Position numbers and translations under genes: made by a program. A DNA stretch of 64,000 nt from Saccharothrix obliqua (lineage in GTDB: Bacteria; Actinomycetota; Actinomycetes; Mycobacteriales; Pseudonocardiaceae). This document shows, piece by piece, positions 43,816 through 52,225 of this stretch (position 1 is the stretch's first letter; each line of letters starts with the position of its first letter). The notes under the pieces are model-generated. The model ran no database searches. It saw only the letters and a program-made list of their open reading frames with translations, and was not told the origin of the DNA. Location of the stretch: the NCBI RefSeq assembly GCF_019375475.1, contig NZ_JAHXGQ010000001.1, positions 1 through 64,000 of the forward strand. The letters run 5' to 3'.

Positions 43816-43859
43816 CCGGTTACCGGCGGGTTCGCGCAGCCCCACACGCCGGTAACCGG
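43816..43859. promoter_or_regulatory. Paired palindromic operators upstream of the glucosidase
   Basis: CCGGTTACCGG (43816-43826) and CCGGTAACCGG (43849-43859) are each self-symmetric 11-mers; their centres are 33 bp apart, i.e. on the same DNA face. Together they also form a 13-bp inverted repeat. A 10/11 match, ACGGTAACCGG, occurs at 45490-45500. Confidence 0.7.
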
Positions 43860-43901
43860 ACCATTCCCACCCGGAGGCGGTACCCGGCCAACCCGACCGG
43901 G

Positions 43902-45317
43902 TCAGCGCCGGGTGTGCGCGTCCAACACGACGGCCACGGCCTCGGTGACGCGGGCCGCGTGCGCCAGGTGCAGCCACTCGTCCGGCACGTGGCAGTTGCT
44001 GTCCGGCCCGACCGCGCCCGTCACCAGGAACTGCGCCTGCGGGTACGCCTCGTGCAGCAGGCCCATGAACGGGATCGAGCCACCCAGCGACACGGTCCGC
44101 CACGGCGCGCCGAACACCTCGTCGCCGACCACGTCGAGCGTGTCCCGCAGCCACGGCGCGAGGTCCGGCGCGTTCCAGCCGTCCGCCGCCTCGATCCGGG
44201 ACAGCTCCACCACCGCGCCGTACGGCACGTCCGTGGTCAGCAGCCGCTTGACGGCCTCGACGGACGCCTTCGAGTCGGCCGTGGGCGGCAGCCGGAAGCT
44301 CAGCACCAGGGTGGTGAACGGCCGCAGCACGTTGCCCGCGTCCTCGGGCGCGGGCAGGCCGTCCGCGCCGATGACCGACAGCGTGGGCCGCCAGCCGGCG
44401 TTCAGGGCCAGCTCCACCTCGTCCGTCGCGACCGGCTGGACGCCCGGCGCCCACGGCGCCGACGACACCTGCACGCCCGGCGCGGCGGCCACGGCGTCGC
44501 CGACCTCGGCGATCCGGTTCGCGGGCACCTCGACGTGCATCTCCCGCACCAGCACCTCGCCGGTGGCGGAGTCCTCCAGGCGGTCCAGGAGCTGCCGGGC
44601 GATCCGGAACGAGCTGGGCACGATGCCGCTGGCCATGCCCGAGTGCATCCCGCTCTCCAGCACCCGCACGGTGGCGGTGACCTGCACCAGCCCGCGCAGC
44701 GAGGTGGTCAGCCACATGCGGTCGTAGTCGCTGCCGCCGGAGTCCAGGCACACCACCAGCGACACGTCGCCGAGGCGGGGCCGCAGGTGCTCCAGGTACG
44801 CGGGCAGGTCGGGGCTGCCCGACTCCTCGCCGGTCTCCAGCAGCACGACGCACCGCGCGTGTTGCCCGCCCGCCGCGCGCACGGCCTCGATGGCGGCGAT
44901 CGCGGCGTAACCCGAGTAGCCGTCGTCGGCCGCGCCGCGCCCGTACAGGCGGCCGTCGCGCACGACCGGCGTCCACGGGCCCAGCCCCTCGGACCAGTTG
45001 GCCACCGGCGGCTGCTTGTCCAGGTGCCCGTACAGCAGCACGGTGTCGGTCGACTCCGCGCCGGCCGCGGGCACGTCGACCAGCAGCACGGGCGTGCGGC
45101 CGGGCAGCTCGACCACCTCGACGGCGACGCCGGGCAGGTCGCGCGTGGCGAGCCAGGCGCGCACGTGCTCGATGGCGGCGGCCAGGTGGCCGTGCTCGGC
45201 CCAGTCGGGGTCGAACACGGGCGAGATCGCGGGCACCGCGACGAGGTCGGACAGGCTCGGGAGGATGTCGTCGTCCCAGAGCCCTCGGACGGTACTGGTC
45301 AGCGCTGAACGGTCCAC
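43902..45317 (-). CDS. M20-family metallodipeptidase
   Basis: 471 aa from the GTG at 45317. Metal-binding motif LLYGHLDKQPP, then GRGAADDGYSG (Asp ligand), LLETGEESGS (Glu-Glu) and CLDSGGSDYDRMW; the dimerisation domain lies between about 190 and 360. A cytosolic Xaa-dipeptidase or carnosinase-like enzyme for peptide use. It diverges from the dehydrogenase operon. Confidence 0.92.
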   Translation of the reverse strand: MDRSALTSTVRGLWDDDILPSLSDLVAVPAISPVFDPDWAEHGHLAAAIEHVRAWLATRDLPGVAVEVVELPGRTPVLLVDVPAAGAESTDTVLLYGHLDKQPPVANWSEGLGPWTPVVRDGRLYGRGAADDGYSGYAAIAAIEAVRAAGGQHARCVVLLETGEESGSPDLPAYLEHLRPRLGDVSLVVCLDSGGSDYDRMWLTTSLRGLVQVTATVRVLESGMHSGMASGIVPSSFRIARQLLDRLEDSATGEVLVREMHVEVPANRIAEVGDAVAAAPGVQVSSAPWAPGVQPVATDEVELALNAGWRPTLSVIGADGLPAPEDAGNVLRPFTTLVLSFRLPPTADSKASVEAVKRLLTTDVPYGAVVELSRIEAADGWNAPDLAPWLRDTLDVVGDEVFGAPWRTVSLGGSIPFMGLLHEAYPQAQFLVTGAVGPDSNCHVPDEWLHLAHAARVTEAVAVVLDAHTRR

Positions 45318-45770
45318 CCCCCGATCCTTACACGGCGCGTTCGCGTACCGGTTCGTGGACAACGGCTGAGCGCCCGATGGTCGGACGTCCACGGTCGGTC
45401 GGCACGCGGGTTGGGCCAACCCGCGAGGTACGGCCCGCGCGTTTCGCCCAACCGGGTGTGCCCGACGGCGTACCGCCCATCGTTAACGAACGGTAACCGG
45501 GACACGCGTGTCCGTTGCCCGAACGCTTCACTCGGACTGCCGAACATTGGCCCTCCTACCGTTGTCCCTGCTCAGGCGCGTGCCCGGACGGTTACAAAGT
45601 GGGACGGGTCTCACCATCCCGGGTGAACGCGTGTCAGGATGTGGATGAGAGACACCGTCAGCGCCGACGGTCGACCGGCCACCCCCACCGGGGCGGCGGC
45701 GACTGGCGGTGCCGCCGCGCATGGTCGTCACGAGCGACTTGGCGGCCTCGTAGACGAGGAGTAAGGCGCA
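45318..45770. promoter_or_regulatory. 453-bp divergent control region (dipeptidase / dehydrogenase operon)
   Basis: It holds a 21-bp palindrome (45405-45425; arms CGCGGGTTGG, central G), GGACACGCGTGTCC (45500-45513), CGTTAACG (45481-45488) and ACGGTAACCGG (45490-45500). Reading frames in it lack RBS and family signals. The density of symmetric sites suggests a regulated operon promoter. Confidence 0.6.
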
Positions 45771-46964
45771 ATGTCGTCCCCTGAGAAATGGACGCAACCG
45801 GGGCCGGACAGCCCGCCGGCCACCGCCGCGACCCCGACCGCGGAGCAGGTGATCGCAGGTTTGCGAGCGACAGACGAGGGCGGCGCCGACCTGGTGCAGC
45901 TCCTGACCCCCGAGGGCGAGCGGGTCGAGCACCCGGACTTCCACCTCGACATCTCGGGCGAGGAGCTGCGGGGCCTCTACCGCGACATGGTCCTGGTGCG
46001 CCGGGCCGACCGCGAGGCCAACGCCTTGCAGCGCAAGGGCGAACTGGGCCTGTGGGTGCCGCTGCTCGGCCAGGAGGCCGCGCAGATCGGCGCGGGCCGC
46101 GCGCTCAAGCCCAACGACATGGCGTTCCCCAGCTACCGCGAGCACGGCGTGGCGTGGTGCCGCGGCGTGCGGCCGACGGAGATCCTGGGCATGTTCCGGG
46201 GCACCGACAACGGTTCGTGGGACCCCGTCGAGCACCGCTTCCACCCGTACACGATCGTCATCGGCAACCAGGTCCTCAACGCCGCCGGCTACGCCATGGG
46301 CCAGAAGTTCGACGGCAAGGTGGGCGACGCCGACAGCGAGGCCACCATGGTCTTCTTCGGCGACGGCGCGACCAGCCAGGGCGACGTGCACGAGGGCTTC
46401 GTCTGGGCCGCCGTGTACGACGCGCCCCTCGTCTTCTTCTGCCAGAACAACCAGTGGGCCATCTCCGAGCCCACCGAGCGCCAGTCCCGCCTCCCGCTCT
46501 ACCAGCGGGCACGTGGTTACGGCTTCCCCGGCATCCGGGTCGACGGCAACGACGTGCTCGCCACGCTGGCCGTGTCCCGCTGGGCGCTGGAGGAGTGCCG
46601 CCAGGGCAACGGGCCGATCCTCATCGAGGCGTTCACCTACCGCATGGACGCGCACACGACGTCCGACGACCCGTCCCGCTACCGGCTCTCCGACGAGCTG
46701 GAGATGTGGAAGCTCAAGGACCCGATCGAGCGGGTCAAGGTGCACCTGGTCAAGCAGCAGTGGGCGGACCAGGCGTTCTTCGACTCGGTCGAGGCCGACG
46801 CGGAGGAACTCGCGGTCGAGATGCGCGAGTTCTGCGTCAACCTCGAAACCCCGCCCGCCGGGCGGATCTTCAGCCAGGTCTACGCCGAGGGCAACCCCGT
46901 GCTGGAGGCCCAGCGCGACGAGTTCCTGGCCTACCACGCCGGTTTCGCGGGAGGTGAGCACTGA
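45771..46964 (+). CDS. bkdA: Branched-chain 2-oxoacid (or pyruvate) dehydrogenase E1 alpha
   Basis: 397 aa. Thiamine-diphosphate motif GDGATSQGDVHEGFVWAAVYDAPLVFFCQNNQWA, upstream LYRDMVLVRRADREANALQRKGELGLWVPLLGQEAAQIG, and a C-terminal helical region. Oxidative decarboxylation of 2-oxoacids gives acyl-CoA; in actinomycetes this E1a/E1b/E2 arrangement usually serves branched-chain acids and hence branched fatty-acid primers, but pyruvate cannot be excluded. Its stop overlaps the next ATG (TGATG). Confidence 0.92.
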   Translation: MSSPEKWTQPGPDSPPATAATPTAEQVIAGLRATDEGGADLVQLLTPEGERVEHPDFHLDISGEELRGLYRDMVLVRRADREANALQRKGELGLWVPLLGQEAAQIGAGRALKPNDMAFPSYREHGVAWCRGVRPTEILGMFRGTDNGSWDPVEHRFHPYTIVIGNQVLNAAGYAMGQKFDGKVGDADSEATMVFFGDGATSQGDVHEGFVWAAVYDAPLVFFCQNNQWAISEPTERQSRLPLYQRARGYGFPGIRVDGNDVLATLAVSRWALEECRQGNGPILIEAFTYRMDAHTTSDDPSRYRLSDELEMWKLKDPIERVKVHLVKQQWADQAFFDSVEADAEELAVEMREFCVNLETPPAGRIFSQVYAEGNPVLEAQRDEFLAYHAGFAGGEH

Positions 46965-47986
46965 TGGCCGCTCCGACGATGGACCGATCCGCGTCCGCCG
47001 AGCCCTCGGCCGTGCAGACGATGACCATCGCGAAGGCGATCAACAACGGCCTGCGCGCCGCGATGGAGGCCAACCCCAAGGTCCTCGTGATGGGCGAGGA
47101 CGTCGGCAAGCTCGGCGGTGTCTTCCGCATCACCGACGGGCTCCAGAAGGACTTCGGCGAGCAGCGCGTGCTGGACACGCCGCTGTCCGAGTCCGGCATC
47201 ATCGGCACCGCCGTCGGCCTCGCCATCCGCGGGTACCGGCCGGTGTGCGAGATCCAGTTCGAGGGCTTCATCTTCCCCGGCTTCGACCAGTTGGTGAGCC
47301 AGGTCGCGAAGCTGCACTACCGCACCCAGGGCAGGCTCAAGCTGCCGATGGTGATCCGCGTGCCGTTCGGCGGCGGCATCGGCGCGGTCGAGCACCACTC
47401 CGAGTCGCCCGAGTCGTACTTCGCGCACACCGCCGGCCTCAAGGTCGTCTCCTGCGCCAACCCGGCCGACGCCTACTGGATGATCCAGCAGGCCATCGAC
47501 TCCGACGACCCGGTGCTGTTCTTCGAGCCCAAGCGCCGGTACTACGAGAAGGGCCAGGTCGACACCACCGCCGCGCCCGCGCCGCTGTTCCAGTCGCGCG
47601 TGCTGCGGTCCGGCACGGACGTCACCGTCGTCGCGTACGGGCCGATGGTCCGCACGTCCCTCGACGCCGCCGCGGCGGCCGAGGACGAAGGCCGTTCGCT
47701 GGAGGTCATCGACCTGCGCGCGCTGTCGCCGCTGGACCTCGCGCCGGTCTACGAGTCGGTGCGCCGCACCGGCCGCCTGGTCGTGGTGTCCGAGGCGCCC
47801 GGCGAGTCGTCCATCGCCGGTGAGATCGCGGCCAAGGTCCAGCAGGAGTGCTTCTACTCGCTGGAGGCGCCGGTGCTCCGGGTGACCGGTTTCGACACGC
47901 CGTACCCGCCGTCGAAGTTGGAGGAGGAGTTCCTCCCCGACCTCGACCGGGTGCTGCACGCCGTAGACCGCTCGCTGGCCTGGTAA
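46964..47986 (+). CDS. bkdB: Branched-chain 2-oxoacid (or pyruvate) dehydrogenase E1 beta
   Basis: 340 aa. Transketolase-type pyrimidine-binding domain (KVLVMGEDVGKLGGVFRITDGLQKDFGEQRVLDTPLSESGIIGTAVGLA) and a C-terminal transketolase domain with DGLD-like VIDLRALSPLD and VSEAPGES. Forms the alpha2beta2 E1 with the upstream subunit; coupled by a one-base start/stop overlap. Confidence 0.93.
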   Translation: MAAPTMDRSASAEPSAVQTMTIAKAINNGLRAAMEANPKVLVMGEDVGKLGGVFRITDGLQKDFGEQRVLDTPLSESGIIGTAVGLAIRGYRPVCEIQFEGFIFPGFDQLVSQVAKLHYRTQGRLKLPMVIRVPFGGGIGAVEHHSESPESYFAHTAGLKVVSCANPADAYWMIQQAIDSDDPVLFFEPKRRYYEKGQVDTTAAPAPLFQSRVLRSGTDVTVVAYGPMVRTSLDAAAAAEDEGRSLEVIDLRALSPLDLAPVYESVRRTGRLVVVSEAPGESSIAGEIAAKVQQECFYSLEAPVLRVTGFDTPYPPSKLEEEFLPDLDRVLHAVDRSLAW

Positions 47987-48000
47987 GGGGAACACCGGAG

Positions 48001-49329
48001 ATGCCGCAGTACAAGCAGTTCCCCCTGCCCGACACGGCGGAGGGGCTGACCGAGGCCGAGATCCTCACCTGGCACGTCGCGCCCGGTGACGCGGTCAAGG
48101 TCAACGACATCATCGTGGAGATCGAGACCGCCAAGGCGGCGGTCGAGCTGCCGTGCCCGTGGGACGGGGTGGTGACCGAGCTGCTGGCCGAGGTGGGCCG
48201 GACGGTCGAGGTCGGCACGCCGATCATCACCATCGACGTGGACCCGGCGGGCACGTCGAGCACGAACGGCACCGCGCCCGCCGCCGACCAGGGCGAGGGC
48301 CGGGTGGCGAACCTCGTCGGCTACGGCCCGAAGTCGGGTCCGGCCAAGCGCCGCACCCGCCGGGACGCGCCCGCGCCGGCACCCGTGGCGGCCGGTCCCG
48401 CGCCCGCGCCGGCCGCGCCCGCGGTCACCGTCACGGCCCCTGTTGTCACGGCCCCGGTCGCCACCGTGCCCCTGGCCAAGCCGCCGGTCCGGAAGCTGGC
48501 CAAGGACCTGGGCGTGGACCTGCGCGCCCTGGCGGGCAGCGGACCGGGTGGCGTGATCACCCGCGAGGACGTGGAACAGGCGTTGACCGCGCCGGCCGCC
48601 GCCCCGGTGTCCGCCGCCCCGGTGCCCGGCGCGCGGGAACGACGCGTGCCGATCAAGGGCGTCCGCAAGGCCACCGCGCAGGCCATGGTGGACAGCGCGT
48701 TCACCGCACCGCACGTCACCGAGTTCCTGACGGTCGACGTGACCCCGATGATGGAACTCCGCGCCCGGCTCAAGAACACGCCGGAGTTCCGCGACGTCAA
48801 GCTCACCCCGCTGGCGTTCGCGGCGAAGGCCGTCGTCCTCGCCGCCCGCCGCACGCCCGACGTGAACGCGACATGGGACGCGGCGGCCGGCGAGATCGTC
48901 TACAAGGAGTACGTGCACCTCGGCATCGCCGCCGCCACGCCACGCGGCCTGGTGGTGCCGAAGGTCCGCGACGCGGACCGGATGTCGTTGCGGGAACTGG
49001 CCATCGCGCTGGACGAACTGGCCACCACCGCCCGTGACGGCAAGACGACGCCCGCGGACATGCTCAACGGCACCATCACGATCACCAACGTCGGCGTCTT
49101 CGGCGTCGACACCGGGACGCCGATCATCAACCCCGGTGAGTCCGCGATCCTCGCGCTGGGCGCGATCCGCGACATGCCGTGGGTGGTCGACGGCCAGGTC
49201 GTGCCGCGCAAGGTGTGCCAGTTGGCGCTCAGCTTCGACCACCGCGTCGTCGACGGGCAGCAGGGTTCGCAGTACCTGGCGGACGTCGGCGCGCTGCTCG
49301 CCGACCCCGCCGTCGCGATGACGTACTGA
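48001..49329 (+). CDS. bkdC: 2-oxoacid dehydrogenase E2 (dihydrolipoyl acyltransferase)
   Basis: 442 aa. Lipoyl domain with the modified Lys at about 45 (EIETAKAAVELP), an Ala/Pro-rich linker, the peripheral subunit-binding domain (VRKLAKDLGVDLRALAGSGPGGVITREDVEQ), and a catalytic domain ending in LSFDHRVVDGQQ with the His and Asp. Transfers the acyl group to CoA. E3 is not encoded here and is presumably shared. A hairpin terminator follows. Confidence 0.95.
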   Translation: MPQYKQFPLPDTAEGLTEAEILTWHVAPGDAVKVNDIIVEIETAKAAVELPCPWDGVVTELLAEVGRTVEVGTPIITIDVDPAGTSSTNGTAPAADQGEGRVANLVGYGPKSGPAKRRTRRDAPAPAPVAAGPAPAPAAPAVTVTAPVVTAPVATVPLAKPPVRKLAKDLGVDLRALAGSGPGGVITREDVEQALTAPAAAPVSAAPVPGARERRVPIKGVRKATAQAMVDSAFTAPHVTEFLTVDVTPMMELRARLKNTPEFRDVKLTPLAFAAKAVVLAARRTPDVNATWDAAAGEIVYKEYVHLGIAAATPRGLVVPKVRDADRMSLRELAIALDELATTARDGKTTPADMLNGTITITNVGVFGVDTGTPIINPGESAILALGAIRDMPWVVDGQVVPRKVCQLALSFDHRVVDGQQGSQYLADVGALLADPAVAMTY

Positions 49330-49340
49330 CGGTTCCGACG

Positions 49341-49382
49341 CGACGGGCCGGTCACCTCCTCCGCGGGGTGGCCGGCCCGTCG
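49341..49382 (+). terminator. Terminator of the dehydrogenase operon
   Basis: Perfect 11-bp stem (49341-49351 with 49372-49382) with further pairs inside (CACC/GGTG) and T-rich DNA just after, 12 bases past the E2 stop. Confidence 0.8.
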
Positions 49383-49402
49383 TGCTGTTTAACGACTTGA
49401 AG

Positions 49403-49417
49403 TTCCAGCGACTGGAA
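49403..49417. promoter_or_regulatory. MerR-type operator
   Basis: TTCCAG-3-CTGGAA inverted repeat, embedded in TTGAAG...AGTCCAA, 18 bp upstream of the MerR start. The spacing and symmetry match promoters that MerR-family activators unwind; it most likely drives merR itself. Confidence 0.75.
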
Positions 49418-49434
49418 AGTCCAAGGTGGTCCCC

Positions 49435-50340
49435 GTGACGCACTACTCCATCGGCCAGCTGGCGCGGTTGACCGGGTTGTCCACGCGGACGATCCGGTTC
49501 TACTCGGACTCCGGGATCGTCCCCGTGGCGGGCCGGACCTCGGGCGGGTTCCGCACCTACGACGTCGAGGGGTTGGCGCGTCTCCGTCTCGTGCGCACGT
49601 TGCGCGACCTGGGCGTGGACCTGTCCACGGCGCAGCGCGTGCTGGCACGGGAGGTGTCCGTCGCCGAGGTGGCGCGGATTCACGTGGAGGCCATCGACGC
49701 GCAGATGAGGACGCTCCGGCTGCGCCGGGCGGTGCTGCGCGTCGTGGCCCGGAACGGGGAGGTGGAAGCGGTGCACGAGTTGGCGAAGCTGTCCGAGGAG
49801 GAGCGCCAGGCGATCCTGGACGACTTCTTCGACGAGGTGTTCGGGGATCTCGACCTGGACCCGGCGTTCCGGGACGGGATGCGGTCGGTGCGCGTGGAGC
49901 TGCCCGACGACCCGTCGGCCGAGCAGCTGGAGGCGTGGGTCGAGCTGGCGAACCTGGTGCGCGACGAGGACTTCCGGGCGTCGATCCGGCGGATGTCCGA
50001 GCGGCACCAGGAAATGCGCGCCGAGGGGCAGGACATGTCCCGCGGTGGGTCGCCCGAGCAGTTGGCGGCGTTCAAGCAGATGACGGCACGCGTGCGCGAG
50101 GCGTTGGACGCCGGCATCGCGCCCGGGACGCCCGAGGGGGCGCGGGTCGTGGCCGAGATCAACGAGCGGTGGGCGGAGGCGATCGGCACGCCGGTCGGGC
50201 CGGAGATGTCCGCGTGGTTGGCGGAGTTCGGCGACCCGCGGGCCGAGCGCTACTGGTCGTTGATCGCGATCATCAACGGGTGGCCCGCGGTGCCGGACAC
50301 GTCGGCCGAGCGCGCGTGGTTGGCCGAAGCCGGCCGTTAG
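49435..50340 (+). CDS. MerR-family regulator
   Basis: About 301 aa. N-terminal winged HTH (YSIGQLARLTGLSTRTIRFYSDSGIVPVAGRTSGGFRTYDVEGLARLRLVRTLRDLG), a linker coiled coil, and a large C-terminal helical domain with acidic VELPDDPSAEQLEAWVELANLVRDEDFRAS and a second EMRAEGQDMSRG... segment. Likely senses a small drug-like ligand. The GTG at 49435 follows AAGG. It converges on the VOC gene with four overlapping bases. Confidence 0.9.
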   Translation: MTHYSIGQLARLTGLSTRTIRFYSDSGIVPVAGRTSGGFRTYDVEGLARLRLVRTLRDLGVDLSTAQRVLAREVSVAEVARIHVEAIDAQMRTLRLRRAVLRVVARNGEVEAVHELAKLSEEERQAILDDFFDEVFGDLDLDPAFRDGMRSVRVELPDDPSAEQLEAWVELANLVRDEDFRASIRRMSERHQEMRAEGQDMSRGGSPEQLAAFKQMTARVREALDAGIAPGTPEGARVVAEINERWAEAIGTPVGPEMSAWLAEFGDPRAERYWSLIAIINGWPAVPDTSAERAWLAEAGR

Positions 50341-50705
50341 GAGCGCACGAGGCAGAACGGGTGGCCCACCGGGTCGGCGAAAACGGTCCACCCGTCGTGC
50401 GAGTCGTCGAGGACCGAAGCGCCCAGCCGGAGGACCTCGTCGGTGGCCAAGGCGAGGTCCGCGACCACCACGTCGAGGTGAAACTGCTGGGGCCGCTCGG
50501 CCCCCGGCCACTCCGGGGCGACGTACTCCACCACCCGCTGGAAGGCGAGCACACCGGCGGTGTGGTGGAGCGTCGACCAGTCGTCGTCCAACGACCACTC
50601 CTGGCCCGGGCGGTCCACCTCGCCACCCAGCACACCCCGGTAGAACTCGGCCAGCACCCGCGGTTCCGGGCAGTCCAGCACGACACACTGCAACGTCCCG
50701 ATCAT
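50337..50705 (-). CDS. VOC-family (glyoxalase-like) protein
   Basis: 122 aa. One VOC domain: MIGTLQCVVLDCPEPRVLAEFYRGVLGGEVDRP...FQRVVEYVAPEWPGAERPQQFHLDVVVADLALATDEVLRLGASVL...FADPVGHPFCLV, with the metal-ligand His in the QFHLDV strand. Probably antibiotic- or dioxygenase-type with unknown substrate. Its end overlaps the convergent MerR gene. Confidence 0.87.
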   Translation of the reverse strand: MIGTLQCVVLDCPEPRVLAEFYRGVLGGEVDRPGQEWSLDDDWSTLHHTAGVLAFQRVVEYVAPEWPGAERPQQFHLDVVVADLALATDEVLRLGASVLDDSHDGWTVFADPVGHPFCLVRS

Positions 50706-50762
50706 GCTCCCGACGATAGCGATCCCCACCCCACCCCGCGCGCCGCTCGGGGACCAGGTGCC

Positions 50763-50818
50763 CTCACCGGATGTGCATGCCCGAGATCGCCCGTGCCACC
50801 ACCAGCCGCTGGATCTCC
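50763..50818. repeat. 56-bp direct repeat, left copy
   Basis: Identical over 56 bases to 52170-52225, which is the 3' end of the acyl-CoA dehydrogenase gene plus one base past its stop. Similarity continues, decayed (roughly 70 percent), for about 33 more bases toward 50850. The two copies bracket a 1.35-kb islet. Confidence 0.95.
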
Positions 50819-50851
50819 AACGTCGCTCGCAGGTGGTGGAGGTCTTGAGGC
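50763..50851 (-). pseudogene. Remnant of an acyl-CoA dehydrogenase 3' end
   Basis: On the minus strand it reads ...LEIQRLVVARAISGMHIR*, identical to the last 17 codons of the gene at 52171 and its stop, then degenerates upstream into a sequence without the FEGTS catalytic-Glu motif. It is a displaced or duplicated gene tail, not a gene. Confidence 0.75.
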
Positions 50852-51247
50852 AGAGGTCGCACCACCTGCGCGCGTTGACCGGTGCGGGAACCCGTTAGCC
50901 GGCGCACGGAACACGACAGCGGTCTCATGAGACCGCAAGGGCCGCCACCGAGTGGGCTTGGCGAGCCGGTGTCGTACTGGTCGGCGGACCCCTGCACATC
51001 TAGTGATCTGACGCGGCCCGTAGGGGCGGCAGTCCGACCGGAGTGATTGGTCAGGTGAAGGCTCCGACGCAGCGGGGTCTCAACGTAGCGCGTATCCGCG
51101 ATGTGGGGCTTTCCGATCCTCCCGGGGGGCGGATATGCAGCCCTCGCATCGAGGCCGCTAATCGGCGGTCTGCATCACGCCAAATGACCTGTATTCACCC
51201 GTATAGGGCAATCACAGACCCGCTGCCCGGCCGGCACACTAAAACTT
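50852..51247. other. Islet DNA without a recognisable gene
   Basis: 396 bases between the repeat copy and the membrane-protein gene. GC is visibly lower from about 51040 on. I see no RBS-supported ORF, RNA gene or integrase fragment. Confidence 0.5.
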
Positions 51248-51811
51248 GTGGGACGTAGCCAGGGGGCACGTAAGAAGCGCCGTCGCGCCACCGCGTCGCG
51301 GGAAAGCCGGGGCTGGTGGGCGCGTCAAACAACGCCCAACAAGATCGCTGTGGTGACACTGGGTGTGACGATAGCGGCCTTCCTCGGTGGGCTGGTCAGC
51401 TTCACCGCGGACGGTTTCTCCCTCGCCGAGAAGATCTCAGGCGTGTCACCGGCGGTTTCCTTATCCTCGGCTCGTCCTTCCTACACCGACATGCCGCTAC
51501 CCACCTGTGCGACTTGTACGTCCAACGTTACTTTCCCCGAGTATGTTGGTCGTGGTGCGGCGAAGACGTTTCGCGACCCCAGGGCGTTCAGAGGAGCCGG
51601 CCCCGACGTGCCCGCCGGTCAACGAGTCGATGTGGTCTGCAGGTTCCACCAACCTGACGCGCCGCCCAGTGTGCAGCCCGGCTGGTGGTACCTGATCGCG
51701 AGTTCACCGTGGAACCGACAGTATTACTCCCCGGCGAACTCGTACCTCAACGGTGATTCGCCGGACGGACCGTATCTCACGAATGTCGACAGCGCCGTCC
51801 CCGTCTGCTGA
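51248..51811 (+). CDS. Membrane-anchored extracellular protein of the islet
   Basis: 187 aa. Basic N-terminus (MGRSQGARKKRRRATASRESRG), one TM helix at about 33-55 (KIAVVTLGVTIAAFLGGLVSFTA), then an external domain with a CATC pair, RVDVVCRFHQPD and a Trp/Tyr-rich WWYLIASSPWNRQYYSPANSYLNGD, ending in a Cys; resembles small SH3-like domains of actinomycete surface proteins. Lower GC than surroundings, consistent with acquisition. No known function. Confidence 0.7.
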   Translation: MGRSQGARKKRRRATASRESRGWWARQTTPNKIAVVTLGVTIAAFLGGLVSFTADGFSLAEKISGVSPAVSLSSARPSYTDMPLPTCATCTSNVTFPEYVGRGAAKTFRDPRAFRGAGPDVPAGQRVDVVCRFHQPDAPPSVQPGWWYLIASSPWNRQYYSPANSYLNGDSPDGPYLTNVDSAVPVC

Positions 51812-52169
51812 TCGGAGCGCACGGCACCTGTTCGGGCCCACATTTGCTCCGCGCGAGTCGAAGCGCCGAGCCGAACCGTCACGGTCGGCGCGGCAAGCAG
51901 GTCGTCGAAGGCCGGGGTCTGAGCATCCGTGCGCCTACTGGCTGAACGACTTCGGCGTAGGTGGCCATACGCCCCCATGCCTACCCCGGGAAGTGAGGGA
52001 ATCGGTTGCAGTTGAGCACTACATGATAAAGCGTTGCAGTGACCTGCTATTCGACTCGGGCAAGCGCGTTCGCTCGGCAAGGGGCGCGCGGAATGCGAGT
52101 TACCAGCAAAATCGCGGAAGTGGGGTCCCCGGCGTCCGAAGACCGTCCCGCCGCGACCGAACCGGTCAG
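51812..52169. other. Right part of the islet, no clear gene
   Basis: 358 bases with mixed composition. Frames on both strands lack starts with RBS or family motifs. The minus-strand reading FDDLLAAPTVTVRLG vaguely resembles a nitroreductase fragment but is too short to call. Confidence 0.45.
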
Positions 52170-52225
52170 CTCACCGGATGTGCATGCCCGAGATCGCCCG
52201 TGCCACCACCAGCCGCTGGATCTCC
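52170..52225. repeat. 56-bp direct repeat, right copy
   Basis: The same sequence as 50763-50818; here it forms the intact last 18 codons of the acyl-CoA dehydrogenase gene. Repeats that match the 3' end of a gene are typical of integration sites, but no integrase is seen. Confidence 0.95.

Noticed and set aside
45411..45626. Short ORF in the dipeptidase/dehydrogenase gap
   Set aside because: No RBS, spans several palindromes, and composition matches noncoding DNA.
47854..50688. Long antisense frame across E2 and MerR genes
   Set aside because: Arg/Pro-rich shadow translation without motifs; the plus-strand genes are unambiguous.
51724..52080. Possible nitroreductase-like fragment on the minus strand
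   Set aside because: Only a 15-residue resemblance, no RBS and no continuing fold; too weak to call.
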